This document shows, in pieces, positions 28,145-38,240 of a DNA stretch of 64,000 nucleotides. Under the pieces are notes generated by a model that made no database searches, was not told the origin of the DNA, and worked only from the letters and a program-made list of their open reading frames with translations. Position numbers and translations under genes: made by a program. This DNA is from Mycobacterium mantenii (GTDB lineage: Bacteria; Actinomycetota; Actinomycetes; Mycobacteriales; Mycobacteriaceae), in the NCBI RefSeq assembly GCF_010731775.1, contig NZ_AP022590.1, positions 3,224,001 to 3,288,000 of the forward strand, given 5' to 3'. The stretch's first letter is position 1. Each line of letters opens with the position of its first letter.

Positions 28145-28810
28145 TCAGTAGGTGGATATCTCGTCTTGCGCGGGCAGGTCACCACTGACCACGAAGATGA
28201 CGCGGCGGCCGATTTCCACGGCATGGTCGGCAAAGCGCTCGTAAAAGCGGCCCAGCAACGCCGCGTCGACGGCGACCGGAATGTTGTCCGTCCAGTCCTG
28301 ACCCAACAGGACGCTGAACAGATTCCGGTAGAGCTCGTCCATCGCATCGTCTTGTTCACGAAGCCGGGCGGCCTGCTGCGGGTCGCGCGAGATCAGCACC
28401 TGTCTGGCACTGTCGCCCAACGCGATTGCCACCTCGGCCATGTCCGCGAAACACGCGCGGACCTCGTCGGGCAGGATCCGATTCGGGTACTCCCGCCGGG
28501 CGATCTTGGCGACGTGCACGGCCAGCGCGCCCATCCGTTCGATGTCGGCGATGATATTGATGGCGCTGAAAACCGCCCGCAACTCGCCGGCCACCGGTTG
28601 TTGCAGCGCAAGCAAAGCGAACGCTTCTCGTTCCGCCCGCGCCCGCATCACCATCATTCGCTCGTGCTCACGGATGACACGCTCGGCGGCGTCAAGGTCG
28701 GCCTCCAGCAGGGCTGCCGTCGCGCGCTTCATGGCTTCGTCGGCCAGGCCGCACATCTCGCCGAGCTGGACCGTCAGATCGGCCAGCTGATGGTGATAAG
28801 CGGTTCGCAT
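28145..28810 (-). CDS. phoY1: PhoU-family phosphate-signalling protein PhoY1
   Basis: 221 residues, the same length as M. tuberculosis PhoY1 (Rv3301c), and ending in the same DEISTY. Two PhoU repeats are seen; each has the metal-site pattern around [18 protein letters not shown] (about 82-99) and [17 protein letters not shown] (about 190-206). PhoU proteins connect Pst phosphate uptake to the SenX3-RegX3 system. The ATG at 28810 gives the family length; an in-frame start 11 codons earlier does not. In M. tuberculosis it lies beside glpD2, whereas here it is 10 kb away and cotranscribed with an mgtA gene. Confidence 0.93.
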   Translation of the reverse strand: MRTAYHHQLADLTVQLGEMCGLADEAMKRATAALLEADLDAAERVIREHERMMVMRARAEREAFALLALQQPVAGELRAVFSAINIIADIERMGALAVHVAKIARREYPNRILPDEVRACFADMAEVAIALGDSARQVLISRDPQQAARLREQDDAMDELYRNLFSVLLGQDWTDNIPVAVDAALLGRFYERFADHAVEIGRRVIFVVSGDLPAQDEISTY

Positions 28811-28917
28811 AGCGCAACCGTGGCCAATGCGAGCGCTTTTCACAAGGGACGAAAGCCACCCGAAAAGGGCCTGAATGGCTCCTCCGCTGCCGGCCTCTTC
28901 CGATTTAGGCTGCGGCG

Positions 28918-31545
28918 GTGCCCCTCAAGGCAACCCGCGAAATACTGACCGCAGCTGCGGTGGCTGCCGCTCCGGCAGATCAAGTGCTGGAGATGCTGGA
29001 CAGCTCGGCCGGCGGTTTGTCCAGCGCCGAGGCCGCCGCCCGCCTGACGCAGCACGGGCCCAACGCGATTGGCACCCATCACGTCAGTGCCGCGGCGCTG
29101 CTGGCTCGCCAACTGAACAATGCGGTGCTGATTCTGTTGGCCATCACCGCGGCGCTCTCGTACTTCCTCGGTGACCACAGCCAGGCGCTCATCATCGGAG
29201 TGATCCTGGCGGCCAGCATCGGGCTGGGATTCTTCAACGAATACCGCGCCGAGCAGGCGGCCGCCGCTCTGCATTCGCGCATTCGGCACACCGCGACGGT
29301 TCGGCGCGACGGGCAATTCGTCGACGTCGACGTCCGCGACCTAGTCCCCGGAGACGTGATCCGACTCTCTCTGGGACAGGCCGTGCCCGCGGATGTGCGG
29401 CTGCTGGAGACCGCGGCGCTGGAGTGCGACGAGGGCATCCTCTCCGGGGAATCCTCCGGCTCGGAAAAGTCCTCCACGCCGGTTCCGGCCGACGCCGCGT
29501 TGTCCGATCTGGCCGATCTGGCCTTCATGGGCACGATCGTGAGTGCCGGCGAGGGGCTGGCCGTCGTCTACGCCACCGGCGATCACGCCGAATTCGGGCG
29601 CATCGCAGCCGGTTTGGGCGAGCGCCAGCCCGAGACCGCGTTTCAGCTGGGCCTTCGTCACTTCTCCTATCTGCTGCTGCGAGTCGCGATCGCGTTGACC
29701 GCCCTGATTCTGGTCACCAACTTGATGTTGCACCGTCCGCTGATCAATTCGGCACTGTTTGCCCTGGCGATCGCGGTCAGCATCACCCCACAGCTGCTCC
29801 CCGCGGTGGTCAGCACCAGCCTGGCCACGGGCACGAGGCAACTGGCCAAGGCCAAGGTACTGGTCAAACGTTTGGTGTGCATCGAGGATTTCGGTGACAT
29901 CGACATCCTCATCACCGACAAAACCGGAACCCTGACCGAGGGACGCATCAGCCTCATCGATGCAGTAGATCCTGCTGGCGCACATCATGATTCGGTGCTG
30001 CGGTTGGCGCTGTTGGCCTCCGACGTCGACCTCGCCAACGGTGTTGCCGCGACCAACGCGCTGGACGCCGCGCTGTGGGCCCACCCGCGCGCGCGGGACG
30101 TTGTCGGCGATGACATCGAGCGGGTGGCGCTGCTGCCTTTCGACCACACCCGCCGGGCGACTTCGGCGTTGGTCGACGATCACGGCAATCGTGTCCTGGT
30201 GGTCAAGGGCGCACCCGAGCAGATGCTGGCGCGTTGCCTGAGCGCACCACCGGAAGCTCAACAGACCCTGGCCGCGTTGTTCGCGGCCGGGCGCCGTGTT
30301 GTCGCCGTGGCGGTCAAGCCGGTGGCCGAGTTGACCACCATCACGGCCGCCGACGAATCCGACCTGATGCTGGTCGGGTTCTGCGTCTTCGCCGACGAAC
30401 CCAAAGCCGCGGCCCGACAATCGCTCGCCCGGCTCGCCGAGTTGGGCATCGAAGTCAAGATCGCTACCGGCGATAACCCCCAGGTCGCCGAGAAGGTATG
30501 TGCCGATTTAGGTTTGGCCTCCAAGGGGACCATCACCGGCGTGCAGATGGAACGGATGAGCGACGACGAGCTCGGGCGTGACGCGCAGGACTACACCATC
30601 TTCGCCCGCATCTCGCCCGAACAGAAGGCGCGACTCATCATCGCGGCGCGACGAACCGGACGCTCGGTGGGGTTCCTCGGTGACGGCGTCAACGACGCGC
30701 TGGCGTTGCACGCCGCCGACGTGGGAATCTCGGTCGACACCGCAACCGACGTGGCCAAGGACGCGGCCGACGTGGTGCTGCTGGAGAAGGATCTGGGGGT
30801 GCTGGCCACCGGAGTGGCTACGGGCAGAAAGATTTTCGCCAACACCATCAAGTACGTTTTCATGGGTACCTCGAGCAACTTCGGCAACACCTTCAGCGCC
30901 GCGGCGGCTTCGGCGTTTCTGCCATTTCTGCCGATGTTGGCCAGCCAGATCTTGCTCGGCAACCTGCTTTATGACGCGTCGCAACTGGCCATCCCCACCG
31001 ACCGCGTCGATGAGGAGCAGTGCGATGCGCCGTCACACTGGAACGTCGCCTTCATCCGCCGGTTCATGCTCACGTTCGGCCCCATTAACTCGCTGTTCGA
31101 CTTCTTGACCTTCGGCTTCATGCTCGGCGTCCTGCACGCTGGTGAGGTGGCGTTTCACACCGGCTGGTTCCTGGAAAACCTGCTCACCCAAACGTTTATC
31201 GTCTTCGCTATCCGTACCCGCAGGGTGCCGTTCCTGCGCAGCAGGCCGGGCACCTTGCTGACGGCGACGTTGGTGTCGGTGGACGTGATCGGGTTCGTGC
31301 TCACCATCACACCGCTGGGCCGCAAACTGGGCTTCGTCCCGCTGCCCTGGCCGTTCTACGCCGCACTGGCCGCGTTCATCGTCACCTACCTGTGCATGGT
31401 CGAGGCTGCCAAGAAGGTGTTCTACAGCGAGCCGATGCGGGTATTCGGCCAGCCTTACCGCACTCGCGGACTGAGCCACCGGATCGCGCGCCGGGCCGCT
31501 CGCTTCGTCCACTCCGGCGCGCGTCCCCAGCGGGCGAGAACGTGA
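28918..31545 (+). CDS. Magnesium-type (P-IIIB) P-type ATPase, copy 2
   Basis: 875 residues, strongly similar along its whole length to the ATPase at 25522-28122. It has [21 protein letters not shown] at the N-terminus in the same form, [11 protein letters not shown] in place of [15 protein letters not shown] near 334, [11 protein letters not shown] near 520 and [10 protein letters not shown] near 588. The actuator motif is SGES, a Thr-to-Ser change not seen in copy 1. The GTG at 28918 starts a unit divergent from phoY1. Its stop overlaps the next start (GTGA), coupling it to the giant ATPase. Expected to be a membrane Mg2+ importer. Confidence 0.92.
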   Translation: MPLKATREILTAAAVAAAPADQVLEMLDSSAGGLSSAEAAARLTQHGPNAIGTHHVSAAALLARQLNNAVLILLAITAALSYFLGDHSQALIIGVILAASIGLGFFNEYRAEQAAAALHSRIRHTATVRRDGQFVDVDVRDLVPGDVIRLSLGQAVPADVRLLETAALECDEGILSGESSGSEKSSTPVPADAALSDLADLAFMGTIVSAGEGLAVVYATGDHAEFGRIAAGLGERQPETAFQLGLRHFSYLLLRVAIALTALILVTNLMLHRPLINSALFALAIAVSITPQLLPAVVSTSLATGTRQLAKAKVLVKRLVCIEDFGDIDILITDKTGTLTEGRISLIDAVDPAGAHHDSVLRLALLASDVDLANGVAATNALDAALWAHPRARDVVGDDIERVALLPFDHTRRATSALVDDHGNRVLVVKGAPEQMLARCLSAPPEAQQTLAALFAAGRRVVAVAVKPVAELTTITAADESDLMLVGFCVFADEPKAAARQSLARLAELGIEVKIATGDNPQVAEKVCADLGLASKGTITGVQMERMSDDELGRDAQDYTIFARISPEQKARLIIAARRTGRSVGFLGDGVNDALALHAADVGISVDTATDVAKDAADVVLLEKDLGVLATGVATGRKIFANTIKYVFMGTSSNFGNTFSAAAASAFLPFLPMLASQILLGNLLYDASQLAIPTDRVDEEQCDAPSHWNVAFIRRFMLTFGPINSLFDFLTFGFMLGVLHAGEVAFHTGWFLENLLTQTFIVFAIRTRRVPFLRSRPGTLLTATLVSVDVIGFVLTITPLGRKLGFVPLPWPFYAALAAFIVTYLCMVEAAKKVFYSEPMRVFGQPYRTRGLSHRIARRAARFVHSGARPQRART

Positions 31546-34500
31546 TCACGCGAGCGTTGCGGGCCGCGGTCGCCACCACCCAGATAGCGGCGGGAACTGC
31601 CCTGCTGGGAGGCAACGCCGCGGTGAGCGTCGGCAAGTCACTATTCCATGCCGCGCCCGATGTGTCGGCGCTGACGCACGCTGCGGTCGGCGTGACGATA
31701 GAGGCGATGGGTGGGCAACCGGCAAGGCGGTTCAGCAGTAACGGTGCGCGGCACTGGATCGAGGTGCGGGGCCTCGACGGTGCGCACGCCGCGGCGGTCG
31801 CGTCCGAAGTACTGGCCACCGTCCGCGCGACTTCTGGTGTGCGACATGCCTTCCTGAACTTCGCCCTGGCGCGGGTGGTGGTGACCGTGGCCGATGACGG
31901 ACCGTCGGCGACCGAGCTGTGTCGCGTGGTCGCCGCTGCCGAACGACGCGACACCGCACGCGCCCCACGACGGCGTCCGATGAGCCTGCCCGGCGACGAT
32001 GCGCTGCTGATGGGCCGGATGATCGCGGCCACGGCCGCCTCTGTGGGCCTTGGACTCTCACTGACCGGCAGCCTGCTGCGGCTGCCCCGACTGCCCGACC
32101 TGGTGGCCGTGCCGCCGACGGTGGCCGACCACCTGCCGCGGTTGCGCCGGGAGGTGGAGCGACGCCTCGGGTCCGACGGCACCGATCTGTTGTTCGGCGT
32201 CGTCAACGCCACCGCCGCGGCGCTCACGCTGTCGCCGACGGCGGCGGCCGCCGAGGCCGCCACCCGCGCCATGCTGGCGACCGAGGCGTTCAACGGCCGG
32301 CTGGCCTGGTTCCGGCACGAACCGGGGCTGGCCGGCGAGCCGGTGCCCGGCGACTCGGCCCCGGCATCCGTCGGCGGTAACCCGGCGCTGCCGGACGGGC
32401 CCGCCGAACGCTACGCCAACCGCATCGGCGTCGCCGGCATCGGCGCGGCCGCGGCGGTCGGCCTGCTGACCCGCAATCCGGACGCGGCGGGCGCCGCCGC
32501 GCTGGCCGCCGTCCCCAAACCGTTGCGGACCGTCCGGGAAGCGTTCGGCTGCACCATGAATCGTGTCCTGTCCACCCGCCACGACACGCTGGTGCTGCGC
32601 CCCCGCGCGTTGCGCACGCTCGACCGGATCGACGCGATCATGATCGACCCGCGAGCGCTGTACACCGACGAATTGACCGTCAGTCGTGTTCTGGGAGTGG
32701 CTAATTCGGCACGGGCGCACGCCTGGGAAGCGGTGCGGACCGCGCTGGACAACGACGGCCTGGGGCCGGGATGGCACCAGCTGACCGGGATTCCCGGGGC
32801 CGGCAGCGTTGGGGAGGCGCTCATCAGCCCGGTCCGCGATCCGTTCGCGGCGGCGGTGCTCACCGAAGCGCGACGGGCACAGCCGCGCGTCTATTCCCTC
32901 GATGACGACGGATTACGTTCGCTGGCACAGGGTTTCGACCAACTATACCCCTCGGACGGGTCGACCGACCACGCGGTGGCGGCGGCCATCGCCGAACTGA
33001 AGGCCGCCGGCCACACCGTGGCGCTGCTGACCACGTCGGACATGCGCGCCGCGCACCGGTCCGACGTGACGATCGGCCTGCGGCGGCCCGGACATTCCCC
33101 ACCCTGGACCGCCGACGTGATCACGAAAGACCTGACCGGCGCGTGGCGGGTGCTGCATGCGCTGCCCGCCGCGCGCGCCGCCACCGACGGCGCCGTTCGA
33201 TTGTCGGCGTCGGCATCGGCGGTCGGCGCGTTGATGCTGATTCCCGGTGTGCCCGGCCGCAGTTCGGCGTCGGTCAACGTCGGCATGGTCGCCAGCCTGT
33301 GGTTCGGGTACCGGGCGGCCATCAAGACGCTGCGGGATCCGTTGCCGGAGCCCGAAACCAGTCACGACTGGCACGCGTTGCCGGTGGCCGAGGTGCAGCG
33401 GCTGCTGCCCCGCCCGACCGAAGAGGAGCGCGCCGCGGAGGCGACCGCGGCATGGCGGCAGGTGCCGCCGCTTCGCGCGCTACACGACGCGGCCGTGGCG
33501 TCGGGGGGGACGGTCCGCGATTTCGCCGACGAGATGCGCGACGACCTGGCGGACCCCATCACCCCGCTGCTGGCCACCGGCGCGGTGGCCAGCGCGCTGC
33601 TCGGCTCCCCGCTGGACGCGGTCCTGGTCGGCAGCGTGCTGTTGGTCAACGCCGCCCTGTCGGCCGAGCAGCAGTTGCACGCCGAGAGCACACTGAATCG
33701 CCTACTGGCGGTGCAGGATCCGCCGGCGAGGCGGCGGGTGGGTCCGCTGGACGCGCATCGTCGCGAGAAGGTGCCGACCACGCGGCTGCGGCTGGGCGAC
33801 ATCATCGAGGTCCACGCCGGCGAGGTGGTGCCCGCGGACGCCCGGCTGCTGCACGCCTCGAACGTGGAGGTCGACGAATCGACCCTGACCGGCGAGTCGT
33901 TGCCGGTGGCCAAACAGACCGAGCCCACGCCGGGCGCCCCGCTGGGCGAGCGAGCCTGCATGCTCTATGCCGGCACCACGGTGGTCGCGGGCACGGCGGT
34001 GGCCGTGGTGACCGCCGTGGGGTCGCGATCGGAGATGCGCCGGGCGCTGGCGATGGCGCCGAGGAAGCTGCAGGAGATCGGGCTGCAGCGGCAGCTGCGG
34101 CATATCACCCGTCGGGCCTTGCCGTTCAGCGTGGCCAGCGGAAGCCTGGTGGGATTGCTCAGCGTGGCGCGGGGCACCGGGTTGCGCGAGGCGGTGTCCA
34201 GTGCGGTCACGCTGATCGTCGCCGCCATCCCGGAAGGCTTGCCGCTGGTGGCGACGCTGGCCCAGTTGGCCGCCGCGCGCCGGCTCACCGGTGAATCGGT
34301 GCTGATCCGCAATCCCCACTCGGTGGAGGCGCTGGCCCGGCTGAATGTGGTGTGCTTCGACAAGACCGGGACCCTGAGTGAAAACCGGCTGAAGGTCAAG
34401 GCGGTGCGCCCGATGTCGGGCTACACCCGCGGCGCGGTGCTCGACGCGGCGCTGAGCACCAGTTACGCGCGGCACAGCCACCGGGTCGACCACGCCACCG

Positions 34501-35990
34501 ACGATGCGATACACCGGGCCGCCGCGGATCCCGTTATTCGCGGCGACGGCGCCAAGCCGCACCGCCTGACGCGGGACGCGTTCCTGCCGTTCCAGTCCGG
34601 CCGTCCGTTCGCGGCCGCGCTGGTCGGCACCCGGTTGACCATCAAGGGTTCACCCGAGGTGCTGTCGTCGGCGTTGCTGCACGACGACCACCCGTTGACC
34701 CAGCAGATCGACACGATGGCGGCCAACGGGCTACGGGTGCTGGCGGTGGCCGAGCGGCAACTCACCGCGAGCGAGGCCGCGGCCGCGGCTGCCGATCCCG
34801 ACCGCCTGGAGGCCCTGTGCGCCTCCGGGCTCACCCCGATCGGCCTGCTCGGGCTCGCCGACACCCCGCGGGCCGCGGCCCCCGCGCTGCTGGCGGAACT
34901 CGCCGCGCGCGGCATCGGCGTGCGGTTGATCACCGGCGATCACCCGGCGACCGCGGCGGTGATCGCCCAGGAGCTGGGGATCGACGTCACCGCCGACCGG
35001 GTGATCACCGGCAGCGACTGGGAGGCGCTGTCCGCCGACGGACGTGCCGCGGCGGCGGCGTCGCGGGTGGTCTTCGCGCGGATGACGCCGGAACACAAGA
35101 TCGACGTGGTGCAGACCCTCGAGCGGGCCGGGCTGGTGACGGCCATGGTCGGCGACGGCGTCAACGACGCTGCCGCGATCCGGGCGGCCAGCGTGGGCAT
35201 CGGGGTGGCGGCGCGCGGCAGTGATGCGGCCCGCACGGCGGCCGACGTGGTGCTGCTCGACGAACGGATCGAGGCGTTGCTGGACGCGCTCGACGAGGGC
35301 GAGCAGCTGTGGCGGCGGGTCCAATCGGCGGTGTCGGTGCTGTTGGGCGGCAACCTCGGGGAGGTGTGCTTCGCCCTGTTGACCACCATCCTGACCGGAC
35401 GTTCGGTGCTCAATGCCCGCCAGATGCTGTTGGTCAACATGCTGACCGACGCGCTGCCCGCCGCCGCGCTGGCCGTCAGCCCGCAGATGGGCACCGACGA
35501 GGTTGATCGCGACGAGGCGGCGATGTGGCGGGCGATCGGAATCCGCGGCGCAGCGACCACCATCGGCGCCACGGCGGGCTGGGCGATGGCCCGCATGACC
35601 GGGCCGCCGCGCCGCGCGGCGACGGTCGCGCTGATCGCCTTGGTCGGCGCGCAACTCACCCAGACACTGGTCGACTCCCGCGCCCCCCTGGTGGTACTGA
35701 CGTCGGTCGGCTCGCTGGGCGCGCTGGTCGTGGTGGTCAGCACCCCGGGACTCAGCCAGGTGTTCGGCTGCACGCCGGTGGACCCGCTCGCCTGGGCTCA
35801 GGGATTGCTGGCCGCGGCGGCGGCCGGCGGCCTGTCGGCGGCCGCACCCGATCTGCTGCTGCGCGCGTCGCAAAGCGTGCAGCGGCGATGGCTCGGCGAC
35901 GGGCCGGCGACCGATCGCGAAAGGGCACAAGGTCACGCCCGTTCGGTGCGGCCGACCCTGCCGGGTTCGGCAAGCGCCGACCACGATTGA
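31542..35990 (+). CDS. Giant CtpH/CtpI-like P-type ATPase with a degenerate N-terminal ATPase half
   Basis: 1482 residues, in the size class of M. tuberculosis CtpH (1539) and CtpI (1632). The C-terminal half is a complete P-type ATPase: LTGES near 781, DKTGTLSENRL near 940, TGDHPATA near 1135 and GDGVNDAAAI near 1205, plus six or so helices. The N-terminal half has a small HMA-like fold (WIEVRGLDGAHAAAV) and then a decayed P domain: IDAIMIDPRALYTDE aligns with the DKTGT segment, LLTTSDM with TGD, and SDVTIGLRRPG with the post-GDGxND region. The start GTG overlaps the previous stop by four bases. Transported ion unknown; metal cation is inferred. Confidence 0.88.
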   Translation: MITRALRAAVATTQIAAGTALLGGNAAVSVGKSLFHAAPDVSALTHAAVGVTIEAMGGQPARRFSSNGARHWIEVRGLDGAHAAAVASEVLATVRATSGVRHAFLNFALARVVVTVADDGPSATELCRVVAAAERRDTARAPRRRPMSLPGDDALLMGRMIAATAASVGLGLSLTGSLLRLPRLPDLVAVPPTVADHLPRLRREVERRLGSDGTDLLFGVVNATAAALTLSPTAAAAEAATRAMLATEAFNGRLAWFRHEPGLAGEPVPGDSAPASVGGNPALPDGPAERYANRIGVAGIGAAAAVGLLTRNPDAAGAAALAAVPKPLRTVREAFGCTMNRVLSTRHDTLVLRPRALRTLDRIDAIMIDPRALYTDELTVSRVLGVANSARAHAWEAVRTALDNDGLGPGWHQLTGIPGAGSVGEALISPVRDPFAAAVLTEARRAQPRVYSLDDDGLRSLAQGFDQLYPSDGSTDHAVAAAIAELKAAGHTVALLTTSDMRAAHRSDVTIGLRRPGHSPPWTADVITKDLTGAWRVLHALPAARAATDGAVRLSASASAVGALMLIPGVPGRSSASVNVGMVASLWFGYRAAIKTLRDPLPEPETSHDWHALPVAEVQRLLPRPTEEERAAEATAAWRQVPPLRALHDAAVASGGTVRDFADEMRDDLADPITPLLATGAVASALLGSPLDAVLVGSVLLVNAALSAEQQLHAESTLNRLLAVQDPPARRRVGPLDAHRREKVPTTRLRLGDIIEVHAGEVVPADARLLHASNVEVDESTLTGESLPVAKQTEPTPGAPLGERACMLYAGTTVVAGTAVAVVTAVGSRSEMRRALAMAPRKLQEIGLQRQLRHITRRALPFSVASGSLVGLLSVARGTGLREAVSSAVTLIVAAIPEGLPLVATLAQLAAARRLTGESVLIRNPHSVEALARLNVVCFDKTGTLSENRLKVKAVRPMSGYTRGAVLDAALSTSYARHSHRVDHATDDAIHRAAADPVIRGDGAKPHRLTRDAFLPFQSGRPFAAALVGTRLTIKGSPEVLSSALLHDDHPLTQQIDTMAANGLRVLAVAERQLTASEAAAAAADPDRLEALCASGLTPIGLLGLADTPRAAAPALLAELAARGIGVRLITGDHPATAAVIAQELGIDVTADRVITGSDWEALSADGRAAAAASRVVFARMTPEHKIDVVQTLERAGLVTAMVGDGVNDAAAIRAASVGIGVAARGSDAARTAADVVLLDERIEALLDALDEGEQLWRRVQSAVSVLLGGNLGEVCFALLTTILTGRSVLNARQMLLVNMLTDALPAAALAVSPQMGTDEVDRDEAAMWRAIGIRGAATTIGATAGWAMARMTGPPRRAATVALIALVGAQLTQTLVDSRAPLVVLTSVGSLGALVVVVSTPGLSQVFGCTPVDPLAWAQGLLAAAAAGGLSAAAPDLLLRASQSVQRRWLGDGPATDRERAQGHARSVRPTLPGSASADHD

Positions 35991-35999
35991 GGCGTGCAG

Positions 36000-36611
36000 A
36001 TGGAAAATCGGTTACAGCTCAAGCCTTATCGGTCCGTTTCGGAGCACATCGACGGGGCATGGTGGCCGCGGACGACAAACCTGGTCGGCGAATTGCCGGA
36101 ACTGCTGACGTCGGTGTCCGAGCGGCTCGGACCGGTCGTGATGGTGGGCTACCGCCGTAACGGCTGGGAAGCGACGCCGGCCTCGGCCGAACTCGGTGGC
36201 CGCACGATCGAACTGCTGGGGTTCACCAGCGACGAGCCGGCCAGCGTGATCCTGATCGGTGCGGACGGCCATCACCTCACGCTGCACGTGATCCGGCCGG
36301 ACGCGGGCGAGGAGATCGCACGAAAGGCCTTGGAGCAGGCGGCAATACCCGCTGACACCCAGGGCGCGCCGAACCGCCGCGCGACGGTGGCGCGGTCCGT
36401 CTCCGACGTTGCCGACAAGCTGGCCAAGTACGAGGGGCGCGACGACGAGCGGCGGACTGCTGAAATCAGACGCTGGTGTGAGGAAACCGCGCAGCAATTC
36501 GTCGAGGCGCCGGTCCAGACCTTCGTTCCCATCCTGGTCGAACACATCGTCCACAATCGCATGATCGAATCCCGGCCACACGATCATCGGCGGCCATCAC
36601 TGAGCACATGA
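36000..36611 (+). CDS. DUF5994 protein with C-terminal three-helix domain, copy B
   Basis: 203 residues, clearly paralogous to the protein at 20387-21046: MENRLQLKPYRSVSEHIDG, VVMVGYRRNGWEATPA, TIELLGFTSDEPASVIL and the three-helix end APVQTFVPILVEHIVHNRM. The ATG at 36000 has GAGG at a normal distance; the GTG at 35994 is too close. It starts 10 bases after the giant ATPase gene, so it belongs to the mgtA2-ATPase operon. The last 5 codons overlap the convergent GltB-like gene. Function unknown. Confidence 0.82.
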   Translation: MENRLQLKPYRSVSEHIDGAWWPRTTNLVGELPELLTSVSERLGPVVMVGYRRNGWEATPASAELGGRTIELLGFTSDEPASVILIGADGHHLTLHVIRPDAGEEIARKALEQAAIPADTQGAPNRRATVARSVSDVADKLAKYEGRDDERRTAEIRRWCEETAQQFVEAPVQTFVPILVEHIVHNRMIESRPHDHRRPSLST

Positions 36612-38138
36612 GCCGGACATCACGGCGGTGATCGCCTCGATGTCGGCGGGGCCGGGCAAGCCCCAGTCGGGCTGGTAGCCCAACAACTCGTCGACTTGCA
36701 CCGTCTTCATGTCGACGTCGAGAAGTTCGATGGCCGCCGGCGGCACCAGCGCCGGATGGACGTAGCCGCAGGTGCGGGCCAGCTGGAGCAGCTCGAAGCG
36801 CAGGGTGGCCAGATAGTTGGCGCAGCGCACCGCCTTCAGGTCGGGGGCGAGGCCGTGCTGCAGCCACGGCGACTGGGTGGCGACGCCGGACGGGCAGCGG
36901 CCGGTGTGGCAGCGCTGGGCCTGGATGCAGCCGATGGCGAACATGGCGGTCCGGCCGACGTTGATCATGTCGCAGCCGGCGACCAGCGCCTGCAGGGCGT
37001 TCTCCGGGATGCCCAGCTTGCCCGACCCAATGAACACCACGTCGTGGTGCAGCCCGTGCTCGGCGAAGGCGCGGTAGACCCGGGGCAGGGCCCACTTGAA
37101 GGGCAGCGCGACATGGTCACTGAAGACCAGCGGGGCCGCGCCGGTGCCGCCCTCGCCGCCGTCGACGGTCACGAAGTCGACGCCCGTGCCGGTGCGGGCC
37201 ATCCGCGCGGCCAGGTCACACCAGAACCGCCCCTCCCCGACCGCCGACTTGATGCCGACCGGCAGGCCCGTCTCGGCCGCGATGGACTCCACCAGTTCCA
37301 GCAGCCCGTCGACGTCGCGGAACGCGGAGTGCCCAGCGGGGCTCTTGCAGTCCACGCCGGGCGGCACGCCGCGGATGGCGGCGATTTCGGGGGTGACCTT
37401 GGCGCCCGGCAGCACGCCGCCCAGGCCGGGCTTGGCGCCCTGGCTGAGCTTGATCTCGATGGCGCGAATGGTCGGCGTGGCCGCCACCCGGTCGACCAGC
37501 CGGGGCAGGCTGAAGCGGCCGTCGTCCTCGCGGCAACCGAAGTAGCCGGTGCCGATCTGCCAGACCAGGTCGCCGCCACTGTGGTGATACGGCGACACCC
37601 CGCCCTCGCCGGTGGTGTGCAGGGCGCCGGCCATCCTGGCGCCCATGTTCAGCGCGGTGATGGCCGCGCCGCCGAGGGCGCCGAAGCTCATCCCGGAGAT
37701 GTTGACCATCGACGACGGTCGGAAGGCCTTCGCACGGCCCCGCGCGCCGCCGAGCACCTTCGCGGCCGGCAGCGGCACGGCCGGGTCGGGATGCTCGGGT
37801 TCGCCGGCCGGCGCCGGCACGGGGAACGCCGCGTGCTTGATGATCGGATAGTTGCGCACCCGCTCAAGGTCGTTGTCGGTGCCGAAGCCGAAGTACCGGT
37901 TGGCCAGCTTCGACGACGTGTACACCCAGCGCCGCTGGTCGCGGCTGAACGGCCGCTCCGCGTCGTTGTCGGTGACGATGTACTGGCGCAGCTCCGGGCC
38001 GACGGCTTCCAGCAGGAACCGCAGGTGCCCGATGATCGGGTAGTTGCGCAAGATGGTGTGGCGGCGCTGCAGCAGGTCCCAACCCGTCAGCCCGGCCAGG
38101 CTCCCGCCGACCCACGCGGCGACCGCGCGCGGCTTCAA
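36597..38138 (-). CDS. FMN-binding glutamate-synthase-family (GltB-like) protein
   Basis: 513 residues. The N-terminal 30 residues include a hydrophobic WVGGSLAGLTGWDLL and may anchor the protein. The rest is the GltB central/FMN domain: FRPSSMVNISGMSFGALGG, IEIKLSQGAKPGLGGVLPG and VDFVTVDGGEGGTGAAP. A cluster CIQAQRCHTGRCPSGVATQ matches the 3Fe-4S cysteine pattern of glutamate synthase. The amidotransferase domain is absent, as in archaeal-type and other stand-alone members whose substrate is uncertain. The first start in frame is a TTG at 38138 with no ribosome site, so the true N-terminus may differ. Confidence 0.85.
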   Translation of the reverse strand: MKPRAVAAWVGGSLAGLTGWDLLQRRHTILRNYPIIGHLRFLLEAVGPELRQYIVTDNDAERPFSRDQRRWVYTSSKLANRYFGFGTDNDLERVRNYPIIKHAAFPVPAPAGEPEHPDPAVPLPAAKVLGGARGRAKAFRPSSMVNISGMSFGALGGAAITALNMGARMAGALHTTGEGGVSPYHHSGGDLVWQIGTGYFGCREDDGRFSLPRLVDRVAATPTIRAIEIKLSQGAKPGLGGVLPGAKVTPEIAAIRGVPPGVDCKSPAGHSAFRDVDGLLELVESIAAETGLPVGIKSAVGEGRFWCDLAARMARTGTGVDFVTVDGGEGGTGAAPLVFSDHVALPFKWALPRVYRAFAEHGLHHDVVFIGSGKLGIPENALQALVAGCDMINVGRTAMFAIGCIQAQRCHTGRCPSGVATQSPWLQHGLAPDLKAVRCANYLATLRFELLQLARTCGYVHPALVPPAAIELLDVDMKTVQVDELLGYQPDWGLPGPADIEAITAVMSGSCAQ

Positions 38139-38240
38139 CTACCGAGATTCTGCGTGCAGGTGTCACTCACGCCACCATGCTGACCGGAATTCAGCGCCGC
38201 CAGCTAGTGACCTGAGTCCTCAATCTGCGTCCATCCGGCC

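Noticed and set aside
18941..38240. Accessory block as a mobile genomic island
   Set aside because: No transposase, integrase, tRNA junction or flanking direct repeats were seen, and base composition looks like the rest. The two DUF5994 copies are too diverged to be recent flanking repeats.
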